A DNA stretch of 64,000 bases, taken from contig NZ_CP012373.2 in assembly GCF_001305575.3 (NCBI RefSeq), positions 1,054,001 through 1,118,000 on the forward strand, written 5' to 3'. The notes beneath the pieces were generated by a model, which was given only the letters and a program-made list of their open reading frames with translations, was not told the origin of the DNA and made no database searches. Origin of the DNA: Beggiatoa leptomitoformis (GTDB lineage: Bacteria; Pseudomonadota; Gammaproteobacteria; Beggiatoales; Beggiatoaceae). This document shows, in pieces, positions 45,605 through 53,061 of this stretch (the stretch's first letter is position 1; every line of letters starts with the position of its first letter). Position numbers and translations under genes: made by a program.

Positions 45605-46103
45605 GTCGGTTAATAAGGATTCAAACGAGAAAATACAGCCACTGGCATGAATCTTGTGGTTAGATTTTCTTTTTCTATAGTACTTTTCCCCTGTAAAATA
45701 GGTGAAAATTATTGTTTTATTTACAATATGATAGTTAGAAAAAAAAAGGGAAGTTATCCAACGTTTGTCTTTCTATATTACCTTAAAATGGACAACTCGC
45801 TTTAAAAAACTATAGAGAAAAATAACCACTTTGCTTTAAATGGTTTTTACGGAAGGCTGTGAGGTTATGAAAAGGGTTTAATTTAAAATAAACCATAATA
45901 TTATATAGTTATCGGTTAAATATATACACTGATTGCCCACGATTAAGTTTGTAAATATATGATTGTATGTATTCCTGCTAACTCAGGTTAAAATAGGGTG
46001 AGTTTGATGATTCGCCTATGTCATAAGTGCAAATTTATCAGCTTTTGTCCTGCTAATAGTTTAATTAACATAGTTTTATTCTTTTTCCTGTTTACGTGTC
46101 ACA
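45605..46103. other. Long AT-rich intergenic region upstream of nrdA and the zinc-ribbon gene
   Basis: About 500 bp between divergent genes with no supported open frame. A conserved-looking segment at 45610-45660 contains AAGATTCA and TGAATCCTT on the minus strand, which can pair with each other and might compete with the leader terminator. No NrdR box could be assigned with confidence. Confidence 0.4.
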
Positions 46104-47336
46104 ATGCTGCAATGTCCTGTTTGCCAATTTGAAAACGCTGAAGAAGCCACGGCTTGCCAACAATGTGGCTGGGCGTTTACTTATTATTTAAATCTCACAC
46201 CAGAGGATGAAATTACCTATAAAACGCAACTGACTCAAGCACAAGCAAAATGGCAAGCAATTCAAAATCCCGCAAAACCCGCACCTACCACACCCATAGC
46301 AGTGCCTGATTTAACACAAGATGTTTTTGAAAGTGAAGAAGAGTTTAAACAACGCATTGAAAAACAAAATCCCTATTTTGCGGGTACAGCAACATTGTTG
46401 CGTGAACAATATGATGCACAAAAAGAAATTTTCCCACTAACCGTGCAATGGCAATCATGGCTAAGCCCAGCTAGTCGCGGCTTATATGTTAAAGTGGATA
46501 GACTATCCGCAAAACAGTTATATGAACAAAATTCGGAACATGCCATTTATATACAATTAACAGTTAAAGAAGGATTGGTCGTTATTACTAAATTAAATGT
46601 GCAATGTGAAACAAATAGTTACTTAATTCATCAAGAAGAAGATGACCAAGTTTGGACATGGACACAACAATATGACAGTGCTGAAGCCTATCAACAATAT
46701 TTAAACAGCCAAACATTAAAAACACATTATCTTGATGCCAAAAAACGGCTAAAACACAAACAATTAGAAACAAAACGCGCAGAAATAAAAACCATTGCCT
46801 TACACCTGACATTAGCTATTATCGGGACAACTGTCGGGACGATGGCAACTATTCAATGGATAGGAACATTAAGCAGCGCATTATTAGGCGGTGTCGTTGG
46901 GGCAGTGTTCATTGTTGGGGCGAGTTATTGGATATTATTATGGATAACCGAATTAAGATGTGTTGGTAGTAACACATTATATTCACTAGAAATATTAAAT
47001 GGAAAACGGTTAATGTCGCAACATGCAAGCGTCAGTCGTGAGAAATACCCGCAATTATCTATTCAAGGTTGGGCAGTAGATGAGGTTGCGAAAAGAGCCG
47101 CAGCGGGGGTGCTGGTTTGCATTGATAACGTTGACACCTTAGCCTTATATGGCAAAGAACGTGCAGATGTTGTCCGCAATTGGAATAATGTGGACTATCA
47201 ATATTCAGGTTTCTCAGCCGTTGTTGATATACAAAAACTTTCTAAAGGCGAGCATCAAATACGGTTAAAAATTATTACGGCGGACAAAAAAGGCTACTAC
47301 ATGCCTGATAAAGCATTTACCTTATTAATTTTGTGA
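46104..47336 (+). CDS. Zinc-ribbon membrane protein of unknown function
   Basis: 410 residues. The N-terminus is a zinc ribbon with two CxxC knuckles (MLQCPVCQFENAEEATACQQCGW). A cytoplasmic region of about 200 residues contains the segment DVFESEEEFKQRIEKQNPYF, which resembles the start of a regulatory module found in other bacterial zinc-ribbon proteins. Two hydrophobic helices follow at about 230-252 and 256-280, then a soluble C-terminal domain of about 120 residues. No enzyme motif was found. It is followed 77 bp downstream by a roadblock-like gene in the same direction, and the two may form a unit. The preceding 500 bp are non-coding. Confidence 0.6.
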   Translation: MLQCPVCQFENAEEATACQQCGWAFTYYLNLTPEDEITYKTQLTQAQAKWQAIQNPAKPAPTTPIAVPDLTQDVFESEEEFKQRIEKQNPYFAGTATLLREQYDAQKEIFPLTVQWQSWLSPASRGLYVKVDRLSAKQLYEQNSEHAIYIQLTVKEGLVVITKLNVQCETNSYLIHQEEDDQVWTWTQQYDSAEAYQQYLNSQTLKTHYLDAKKRLKHKQLETKRAEIKTIALHLTLAIIGTTVGTMATIQWIGTLSSALLGGVVGAVFIVGASYWILLWITELRCVGSNTLYSLEILNGKRLMSQHASVSREKYPQLSIQGWAVDEVAKRAAAGVLVCIDNVDTLALYGKERADVVRNWNNVDYQYSGFSAVVDIQKLSKGEHQIRLKIITADKKGYYMPDKAFTLLIL

Positions 47337-47413
47337 TAATTAAATAATTTTTTTAAGCATTTTTGAATATCATAAATATAGATATAACGCATTAACAAAA
47401 AAAGGGAAATACA

Positions 47414-47788
47414 ATGGCAAATATTACAGAATCTATTCAACAAGCCATGCAATTAAAAGGCATTATCGGAGTTGCCATCGTTGATATTGAATCTGGTATG
47501 TGTTTGGGAATGGCAACGACGCAAACGGAATTTGATATGGAATTAGCCGCTGCGGGAACGACAGAAGTAGTTAAAGCAGAGTTACAATTGAAAGAGTTAT
47601 TACAATTAGCTAATCCTGTTGAAGATATTTTGATTACAGTAGATAAACAGTATCATGTTATTCGAGTTTTTCAACATCAACCTGCTTTATTCATGTATGC
47701 CGTTTTACATCGTGATACAGGCAGTTTACCGCTCGCTCGCTTAGAATTTCGCCGTTTAGAACGAGAATTTGTTATGAACGGACAATAA
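47414..47788 (+). CDS. Roadblock/LC7-like small protein
   Basis: 124 residues. The pattern fits the roadblock/LC7 fold: an opening helix (NITESIQQAMQLKGIIGVAI), a beta hairpin with DIESGMCLGMA, a middle helix (ELQLKELLQLANPVEDIL), and the strands ITVDKQYHVIRVFQHQPALF and FMYAVLHRDTGSL. Such proteins (MglB-like) regulate small GTPases or act as scaffolds in motility and signalling. No GTPase gene of the MglA type is adjacent. AAAGGGAAA lies about 6 bases before the ATG. Assignment is by fold pattern, so moderate confidence. Confidence 0.6.
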   Translation: MANITESIQQAMQLKGIIGVAIVDIESGMCLGMATTQTEFDMELAAAGTTEVVKAELQLKELLQLANPVEDILITVDKQYHVIRVFQHQPALFMYAVLHRDTGSLPLARLEFRRLEREFVMNGQ

Positions 47789-47919
47789 AAACCAAAATAA
47801 ACGTTAATAAATTGTTTTTAAAAACTATTATTTTGCGAAACCCTCGCATGTCTTAACAGATGACTATGAGGCAAATCTAGCGTTGCGCAAATAACGTAGG
47901 ATAAAAGAAACTCCCTTGT

Positions 47920-47942
47920 CCCCCAAAATGGGGGATATTTTT
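47920..47942 (+). terminator. Terminator-like hairpin downstream of the roadblock-like gene
   Basis: CCCCC (47920-47924), AAAAT, GGGGG (47930-47934), then ATATTTTT. It lies 132 bp after the stop. Confidence 0.55.
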
Positions 47943-48015
47943 CAATAAATTCAAGTTAGAATTTAATCAATCTTAACGCTCAATATCCGTCGCTTGTTAA
48001 TTTCTAACCCAACCT

Positions 48016-48144
48016 TTACCCCACCTTCTCTTGTTTCAAAAGCTCAGCCTCTGCAAATTCGTCTTTCATCCATGCGCGGTCTTGTGGAGTCGATTCATCT
48101 GTTTTAATTAAATTTAAGACTTTTAAAACTTCATTTTTTTGATA
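48016..48144 (-). pseudogene. C-terminal fragment of an Rpn-type nuclease gene
   Basis: A minus-strand frame ending at TAA 48016 reads EVLKVLNLIKTDESTPQDRA, then WMKDEFAEAELLKQEKVG. It aligns with the C-terminal part of the Rpn copies at the start of this window (IQKIVHRIEKDDISPEERYW, then MIEEYNDEKAKRE), sharing the D-x-[ST]-P-x-x-R-x-W-M core. The rest of the gene is missing: the frame is closed at 48190, and the IS1 element lies just beyond. Confidence 0.65.
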
Positions 48145-48297
48145 ACTCGTTTGAGGGAGAGATATAAAAAACGAGTGGCTATAAGTTATTTAGCAGGCGT
48201 ATAGATATTAGATGTCTTGATTTAAATAAAAATAGGTAGTGCTAAAGAGAAAGTGATATTAAAATAAGAAAACAGAAGAAAGAGAAGAGTCCCTAAA

Positions 48298-48597
48298 ATG
48301 CTAACCTGCCCAAGCTGTAAAGCGACACACATCGTGAAATACGGAAAAACCCGCACAGGGACACAAAACTACAAATGTCGCGAATGCGGACGGAGATTTG
48401 TAGAACAACCCACCAAGAAATACATAAGCCAAGAGACGTGGGCACAGGTGGACAAGCTATTAAAAGAAAAACTCTCGTTAAGAGGAATAGCCCGTGTTAC
48501 GGGAATCTCAGGCACATGGCTACAACATTATGTCAATGGTTTGTATGCGCAACAAAGACTAGAACAAGCGGTTAAAAAAAAGGACAGTTGCGCTTAG
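48298..48597 (+). CDS. IS1-family InsA-type protein
   Basis: 99 residues. It starts with a zinc finger (MLTCPSCKATHIVKYGKTRT, then YKCRECGRRF, so C-x2-C and C-x2-C) and an HTH (SLRGIARVTGISGTWLQHYV), as in IS1 InsA, the DNA-binding repressor of transposition. It ends shortly after an A8 run (48574-48581), where the -1 frameshift to InsB would occur. Confidence 0.9.
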   Translation: MLTCPSCKATHIVKYGKTRTGTQNYKCRECGRRFVEQPTKKYISQETWAQVDKLLKEKLSLRGIARVTGISGTWLQHYVNGLYAQQRLEQAVKKKDSCA

Positions 48598-49001
48598 AAT
48601 GCGATGAGATGTGGTCATTTGTTGGGCAGCGTCGCCAGAAAGTGTGGGTATGGTTAGCGTTAGATAGAGACTCACGAGAGGTTGTCGGGATTGCCTTTGG
48701 AAAGCGAGATGCGGAGGGAGCGCAAGCACTCTGGGACTCACTCCCAGCGGTATATCGGCAATGTGCAGTCTGTTACACCGACTTCTGGGAAGCGTACCAG
48801 AAAGTTCTACCGAGTAAACGGCATAAAGCGGTAGGGAAGGAGACGGGGCTGACCAATCATATAGAGCGATTTAATAATACGTTAAGACAGCGTGTCAGTC
48901 GTTTAGTGAGGAAAACCTTATCTTTCTCCAAGAAGATAGAAAATCACATCGGGGCTACTATTTTTTTCATTAATGATTATAACAAATCACTGCTTCTTTA
49001 G
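48588..49001 (+). CDS. IS1-family InsB-type transposase (catalytic frame)
   Basis: 137 residues readable from a TTG at 48588, but normally produced as an InsA-B' fusion by a -1 slip on the A8 run (phase difference confirmed from coordinates). It has the IS1 DDE residues: the Asp of RLECDEMWSFVG, the Asp of VCYTDFWEAY, and the Glu of LTNHIERFNNTLRQR. The frame is open to its stop at the right terminal repeat, so the element appears functional. Confidence 0.9.
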   Translation: MRLECDEMWSFVGQRRQKVWVWLALDRDSREVVGIAFGKRDAEGAQALWDSLPAVYRQCAVCYTDFWEAYQKVLPSKRHKAVGKETGLTNHIERFNNTLRQRVSRLVRKTLSFSKKIENHIGATIFFINDYNKSLLL

Positions 49002-49010
49002 CACTACCTT

Positions 49011-50882
49011 AATGCACAGTCGTCATCAGGTAGTGGTTTTATCGTAAAAGTTTTTGAAGAATTATCAGGAAAACAAACTTATTATGTTTTAACTGTAAAA
49101 CACATATTTAAAACTGAAAATTTTAATATAGAACCAAATAGTGATAATGTTTCTCTTGAATATTTCATCCAAAACAAATCTACTAACTTATTGTTTACCG
49201 ATTGTATATTTATCGATGAATATGATATTGCTATATTTGTTCTTGATCAAGAAAGCGTTAACGCATATTTACAGTCACAGAGTATTGAGTTACTCAATAT
49301 TTTAGACAGTGATTTTCAAGAGTGTTTCATTCTTGGCTATCCTGCTAACCGTCTGAATCATAGAGGAGAATTGGAATCTTATCGCTGTTCTTATGATATA
49401 ACTCATGAAGTTGCAGATGAGATAAATCCGCAATATGAAGTTATTTCATCTGATAAATCACTATCATCTTATGGTTGTAAAGAATCAAAAAATATTAGGG
49501 GATTATCTGGTAGTGGTGTTTTTACACAACAAAAAAATACAATTTATTTAGTTGGTATTCAAAAAGAAGTAAGAAAGCCCTTTAACTTAAAATGTATTGA
49601 TTTAAGGAGAGCTATCTCCATTGTTAACGAAGTGTTAAAGACTAAAGAATATCCACCAATTCCAGTAAAAGAAATATATGAGGGAGAAATTACAGGGGTT
49701 GATTTTGAAAGGTTTGATTTAGATGCAGCATTAGAGATTTTAAAAAACTCAGAAGAAATACAAAAAATCAGTGAAAATGACGGTTATCAGTCTATAAAAA
49801 ATAGAAAAAATGATAAGTTAAGAGAATATCAGAAAAATCTTTATAAACAACAGAAAATACTTGCAGATTTATATTTACATCGTGGTATTGTTTGCCACAA
49901 GCAAAAAGACAATAGAAGAGCGAGCTTTAATTTTGCACAAGCAATTAAATATGCTCCAGATTACAAAGTATTCTTTTTAATTGCTAAAAACTTACGAATT
50001 AACAGTAAAACAGAAAACAATGAGATTTCAATAGAAGATAATTATTTAGAACTTTTAAGATTATATGAACATCAAGACCCAGATAACATTGAGATACATA
50101 TAATTGAGAAAAAAATCACAGTATCTTGCGAGCTTGCTGAGTTTTACTTTCAAGTTAAAAACTATTCACGCATGGAGACTTACTTATTAAATGATACGTA
50201 TTTTTTTGGACAATTAAATCTAATATGCAAAAAAACAAATAGTATCAGCATAGATGCAAAAGAACTTCTAGTTTCTCTCACACAAAAGCTCTATAAGCTG
50301 GTATATGGTTACATATTACAAAAAAGTTATTTCGAAGCAGAAAAAATATTATTAGAAGGATTAGAACAAGTTGACTTCTCGCTTATCGATATAGTTCAAC
50401 AATTACCTAATTGTTCAAAATATAAATATGTATTAGCCTTTGGAGTAATTGATGTTTTTTGCAAACAAAAAAAGTATCCAGAAGCTTTGTTTTGGTGGAA
50501 CAATACATTTAAATTATTGAAGTCAAGTGAACGCTTTTACATTCATGCGTTCGAGTTTTTTGTGCGTAAACTCGAAATAAACAATGGATTAGGAATGAGT
50601 ATAGAAGATAGTAAATATTATTATAAATTAGCTAAAAACTCCTTAAATAAAATAAGAGTATCTAATTTAACGCTTAGTCAAAACCTTGAGTTGAGGCTAA
50701 GAAAGTTGTGTTTTTCTATCACTACCCGTATGGTTGAGGAAAACATCTCCTCAGACAATAAATTAAAAGAAGATATACAACAGCTTCAAAACAGTGTAGC
50801 TAAACTTACCAATGATTACCCATTAGTTAAAGAGCAATTATTAGAAATAAAACAGTTGCTAGAGAAAAAATTCTCCGCTTAA
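49011..50882 (+). CDS. Trypsin-like serine protease fused to TPR-like repeats, 5' end lost at the IS1 element
   Basis: The open frame runs from the right end of the IS1 element to 50882 (about 623 codons); the first usable start codon is a TTG at 49191, which would leave 563 residues. Upstream of that TTG the frame still encodes SSSGSGFIVKVFEELSG and YYVLTVKHIF, the conserved start and catalytic His of a chymotrypsin-fold protease. The Asp is in IDEYDIAIFVL and the Ser in RGLSGSGVFTQQ. So the catalytic His lies in the part no longer preceded by a start codon. The C-terminal 400 residues are helical, with TPR-like units (ADLYLHRGIVCHKQKDNRRA, SFNFAQAIKYAPD). The base composition is clearly more AT-rich than its neighbours, suggesting transfer. 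Likely a pseudogene. Confidence 0.7.
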   Translation, partial: NAQSSSGSGFIVKVFEELSGKQTYYVLTVKHIFKTENFNIEPNSDNVSLEYFIQNKSTNLLFTDCIFIDEYDIAIFVLDQESVNAYLQSQSIELLNILDSDFQECFILGYPANRLNHRGELESYRCSYDITHEVADEINPQYEVISSDKSLSSYGCKESKNIRGLSGSGVFTQQKNTIYLVGIQKEVRKPFNLKCIDLRRAISIVNEVLKTKEYPPIPVKEIYEGEITGVDFERFDLDAALEILKNSEEIQKISENDGYQSIKNRKNDKLREYQKNLYKQQKILADLYLHRGIVCHKQKDNRRASFNFAQAIKYAPDYKVFFLIAKNLRINSKTENNEISIEDNYLELLRLYEHQDPDNIEIHIIEKKITVSCELAEFYFQVKNYSRMETYLLNDTYFFGQLNLICKKTNSISIDAKELLVSLTQKLYKLVYGYILQKSYFEAEKILLEGLEQVDFSLIDIVQQLPNCSKYKYVLAFGVIDVFCKQKKYPEALFWWNNTFKLLKSSERFYIHAFEFFVRKLEINNGLGMSIEDSKYYYKLAKNSLNKIRVSNLTLSQNLELRLRKLCFSITTRMVEENISSDNKLKEDIQQLQNSVAKLTNDYPLVKEQLLEIKQLLEKKFSA

Positions 50883-51016
50883 ATCCTCTCTAAAATAAGT
50901 ACCGTACTTGTTTTAACTACTCGCGCAGTTGCCTAAATAAGCTATACGCCACAACGTGCTGTTTAATTAAGTCAGCATTTTTCAATAAGTAAGCTCTTAA
51001 TTTCATTAATCTTAAC

Positions 51017-51044
51017 AAACAGGAATGAATGAATTCATCCCTGT
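51017..51044 (-). terminator. Hairpin downstream of the ricin-type lectin gene
   Basis: AACAGG (51017 region) and CCTGTT (51044 region) flank a near-palindrome (AATGAATGAATTCATCC). On the minus strand it is followed by TGTTTGTT, a weak U tract. Confidence 0.45.
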
Positions 51045-51068
51045 TCTAAAATACGTTACGATAATTTG

Positions 51069-51563
51069 TTACCAATGCCATTTCTGGTTGGGTGCGTCAT
51101 TGCAATCCCAAATTTGGACATTTGTACCCACTTTATTAATATCACCACCCACATCTAGGCATTTTCCACCCGCATTAACCAAGCGTCCGCCTTCTAATCG
51201 CCATTGTTGATTGGGTGCGTCATTGCATCCCCAGATTTGGGCGTTTGTGCCTGCTTTTTTCACATCACCCCCCGCATCTAGGCATTTACCCGCTTCGTTA
51301 ATGAGCTTTCCACCTTCTAGTCGCCATTTTTGATTGGGGGCATCATTACAATCCCATATTTGCACGTTTGTGCCTGCTTCATTTGGGTTTCCGCCTATGT
51401 CCAGACATTTACCCCCTTCGTTATAAAAACGCTTGTTTGAGGTTGCCTCACGTGCAGCTTGTAATTTTTTTTCAAGGGCTTGTTGTACTTTGTCCAAGTT
51501 ATCCGCGTAGCTTGGCAGACTGAAAAGAATAAAAGGTAGTAGCCCTAAAACACGCTTAAACAC
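51069..51563 (-). CDS. Secreted ricin-type beta-trefoil lectin domain protein
   Basis: 164 residues. The signal peptide is at 1-20 (LLPFILFSLPSYADN). A short charged helix (KVQQALEKKLQAAREATSNK) leads to three tandem repeats of about 41 residues, each with GGKCLDxGGxxxxAGTNxQIW-type and NDAPNQKWRLEGG-type motifs (for example CLDIGGNPNEAGTNVQIWDC and CNDAPNQKWRLEGG). These are the three lobes of a single ricin B-type trefoil, which binds galactose or other sugars; the repeated Q-x-W motif is intact in all three, although the last ends abruptly at KWHW. There is no catalytic domain. It probably sticks to cell-surface or environmental polysaccharide. The DNA repeats match closely, suggesting recent duplication. 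Confidence 0.88.
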   Translation of the reverse strand: MFKRVLGLLPFILFSLPSYADNLDKVQQALEKKLQAAREATSNKRFYNEGGKCLDIGGNPNEAGTNVQIWDCNDAPNQKWRLEGGKLINEAGKCLDAGGDVKKAGTNAQIWGCNDAPNQQWRLEGGRLVNAGGKCLDVGGDINKVGTNVQIWDCNDAPNQKWHW

Positions 51564-51708
51564 GATATAAACTCCTTTTGTAAACCAGTGGATGGAAGTA
51601 ATCTCTTTATATAGCTGGCAGGATTGCTAGCAATCAGATACTAATGATAATAGTAAATTGTGTGGAAAATGTAGCCGAGTTTTCATTATTATTCATTTTA
51701 TTGAGAAT

Positions 51709-52773
51709 TTAATCATGTGTGTCTAGCCAGCTTCCTATCGTGTTGGGCATGGTTTTTTGTACGCGTTCACTGACATAAATGCCAATGTGTCCTGCTTTGA
51801 GTGCGAGTTCTTGATAATCTGTGCTTTTAACCAGTTTTTTTAAGGCAATGGCGGCTTTGGGTGGAACGATATGATCTTCTGTTGCATAAATATTGAGTAT
51901 GGGCATTGTAATATTTTGTAAATCAACGCGTTTTTCACCTATGATAAGTTTGTTATTTATCAAGGCGTTTTGTTGAAAGAACCATTTGGTAAATTGGCGA
52001 AATGCTTCACCTGCTTGGTCGGGGCTATCAAAAATCCATTTTTCCATGCGTAAAAAGTTTTTAGCGGCTTCGGTGTTATGTAAGCTGTCCACCATTTCTA
52101 AATATTTTTGTCCTGTTAGACGGAAGGGTTTCATGGACAAAAACGTCCAGTTTAATAGTTCGCCGGGAATATTTCCCATTGTATCCACTAACAAATCAAC
52201 ATCAATTTTTTCTAACCAGTGGCTGAGTAGGTTATCAGGGGTATGAAAATCAATAGGTGTTACCATCGTAATCAAGTTTTTAACTTTTTGCGGATATAAC
52301 GCGCTGTAACAAACGCTTAGTGTTCCGCCTTGACACACGCCTAAGACATTAACTTTATTAATTCCATGTCGTTTACAAAGTGTTTTAACACAACGGTGTA
52401 TGTAACCATGAATATAATCTTCTAAGGTTAAATAGCGGTCTGCCTCGTCAGGATAGCCCCAATCAATTAGGTAAACATCTTGTCCTGTTTCTAGTAAGCC
52501 ACGAATTGTGGAGCGATTGGCTTGTAAATCTAACATATAAGGGCGATTTACGAGCGCGTAGATAATTAGTAGAGGGATAGGGTTTGGATTGTCAACAATC
52601 GGTTTGTAGCGGTATAACACTAAGTTATCTTCTTTATAAACCGCTTCTTTAGGGGTTGAGCCTATATCTATGTCGGTAATGTCTGCAAGCGTTTTTAACC
52701 CTTCTCCCAGTTTTTTATTAAACTCCAACATTTCTTGAACAGCATGTTCCATACGAATATTGAGTGGTGACAT
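51709..52773 (-). CDS. phaC: Class III poly(R)-hydroxyalkanoate synthase subunit PhaC
   Basis: 354 residues, the size of class III PhaC (about 355-360). The lipase-like box with the catalytic Cys is NVLGVCQGGTLSVCY at about 142-156. The Asp is in YATEDHIVPPKAAI and the His in ALKAGHIGIYVSE. Helix-rich linkers match PhaC from purple sulfur bacteria. It polymerises (R)-3-hydroxyacyl-CoA into storage granules. Class III enzymes need the partner PhaE, which is not adjacent: the upstream gene is a divergent kinase and the downstream one a lectin. Confidence 0.93.
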   Translation of the reverse strand: MSPLNIRMEHAVQEMLEFNKKLGEGLKTLADITDIDIGSTPKEAVYKEDNLVLYRYKPIVDNPNPIPLLIIYALVNRPYMLDLQANRSTIRGLLETGQDVYLIDWGYPDEADRYLTLEDYIHGYIHRCVKTLCKRHGINKVNVLGVCQGGTLSVCYSALYPQKVKNLITMVTPIDFHTPDNLLSHWLEKIDVDLLVDTMGNIPGELLNWTFLSMKPFRLTGQKYLEMVDSLHNTEAAKNFLRMEKWIFDSPDQAGEAFRQFTKWFFQQNALINNKLIIGEKRVDLQNITMPILNIYATEDHIVPPKAAIALKKLVKSTDYQELALKAGHIGIYVSERVQKTMPNTIGSWLDTHD

Positions 52774-53061
52774 TGTTAATTTCCTAAAAAAACAGAAAAC
52801 GGTTTAACATACTAAACTGAAGGTGTGATTACCTTATAAAAATTAGGTTAATGAATCACGTTTTTAATCTACATCATTGCGTTAATGTATTATCATTGTG
52901 AAAAATAATCAGGTATTCATCTGTCATTGCTATTATTCATTATGCAAATGCCCGATTTATTGTGTCCTCGTTTTGTGGATGGGCATATAACTATCAAGCG
53001 ATTTTAACAACTATGGGTTATGCGTTTTTACGACTTCTCTTTAACTGAGGGATAATAAACT

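Larger units (their letters stand above)
47789..48234. other. Degenerate accessory region before the IS1 element
   Basis: 446 bp containing the hairpin at 47920-47942 and the Rpn-type fragment at 48016-48144. Nothing else was recognised. Confidence 0.5.
48235..49008 (+). mobile_element. IS1-family insertion sequence, about 774 bp
   Basis: The terminal inverted repeats GGTAGTGCTAAAGA (48235-48248) and TCTTTAGCACTACC (48995-49008) are perfect over 14 bp. It contains the two IS1 frames (InsA and InsB type) joined by an A8 slippage run. The bases outside the ends (ATAAAAATA and TTAATGCAC) are not direct repeats, so the usual 8-9 bp target duplication is missing. Confidence 0.9.

Noticed and set aside
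45891-45935. Possible NrdR box upstream of nrdA
   Set aside because: AT-rich palindromic pieces are present, but no pair of boxes matches the known consensus well enough.
48224-49017. Target duplication for the IS1 element
   Set aside because: The flanking 9-mers on the two sides do not match.
46104-51563. Complete defence island
   Set aside because: Two IS elements, a truncated protease gene and an Rpn remnant are accessory features, but no complete known defence system (restriction, CRISPR, CBASS, toxin-antitoxin) can be identified.
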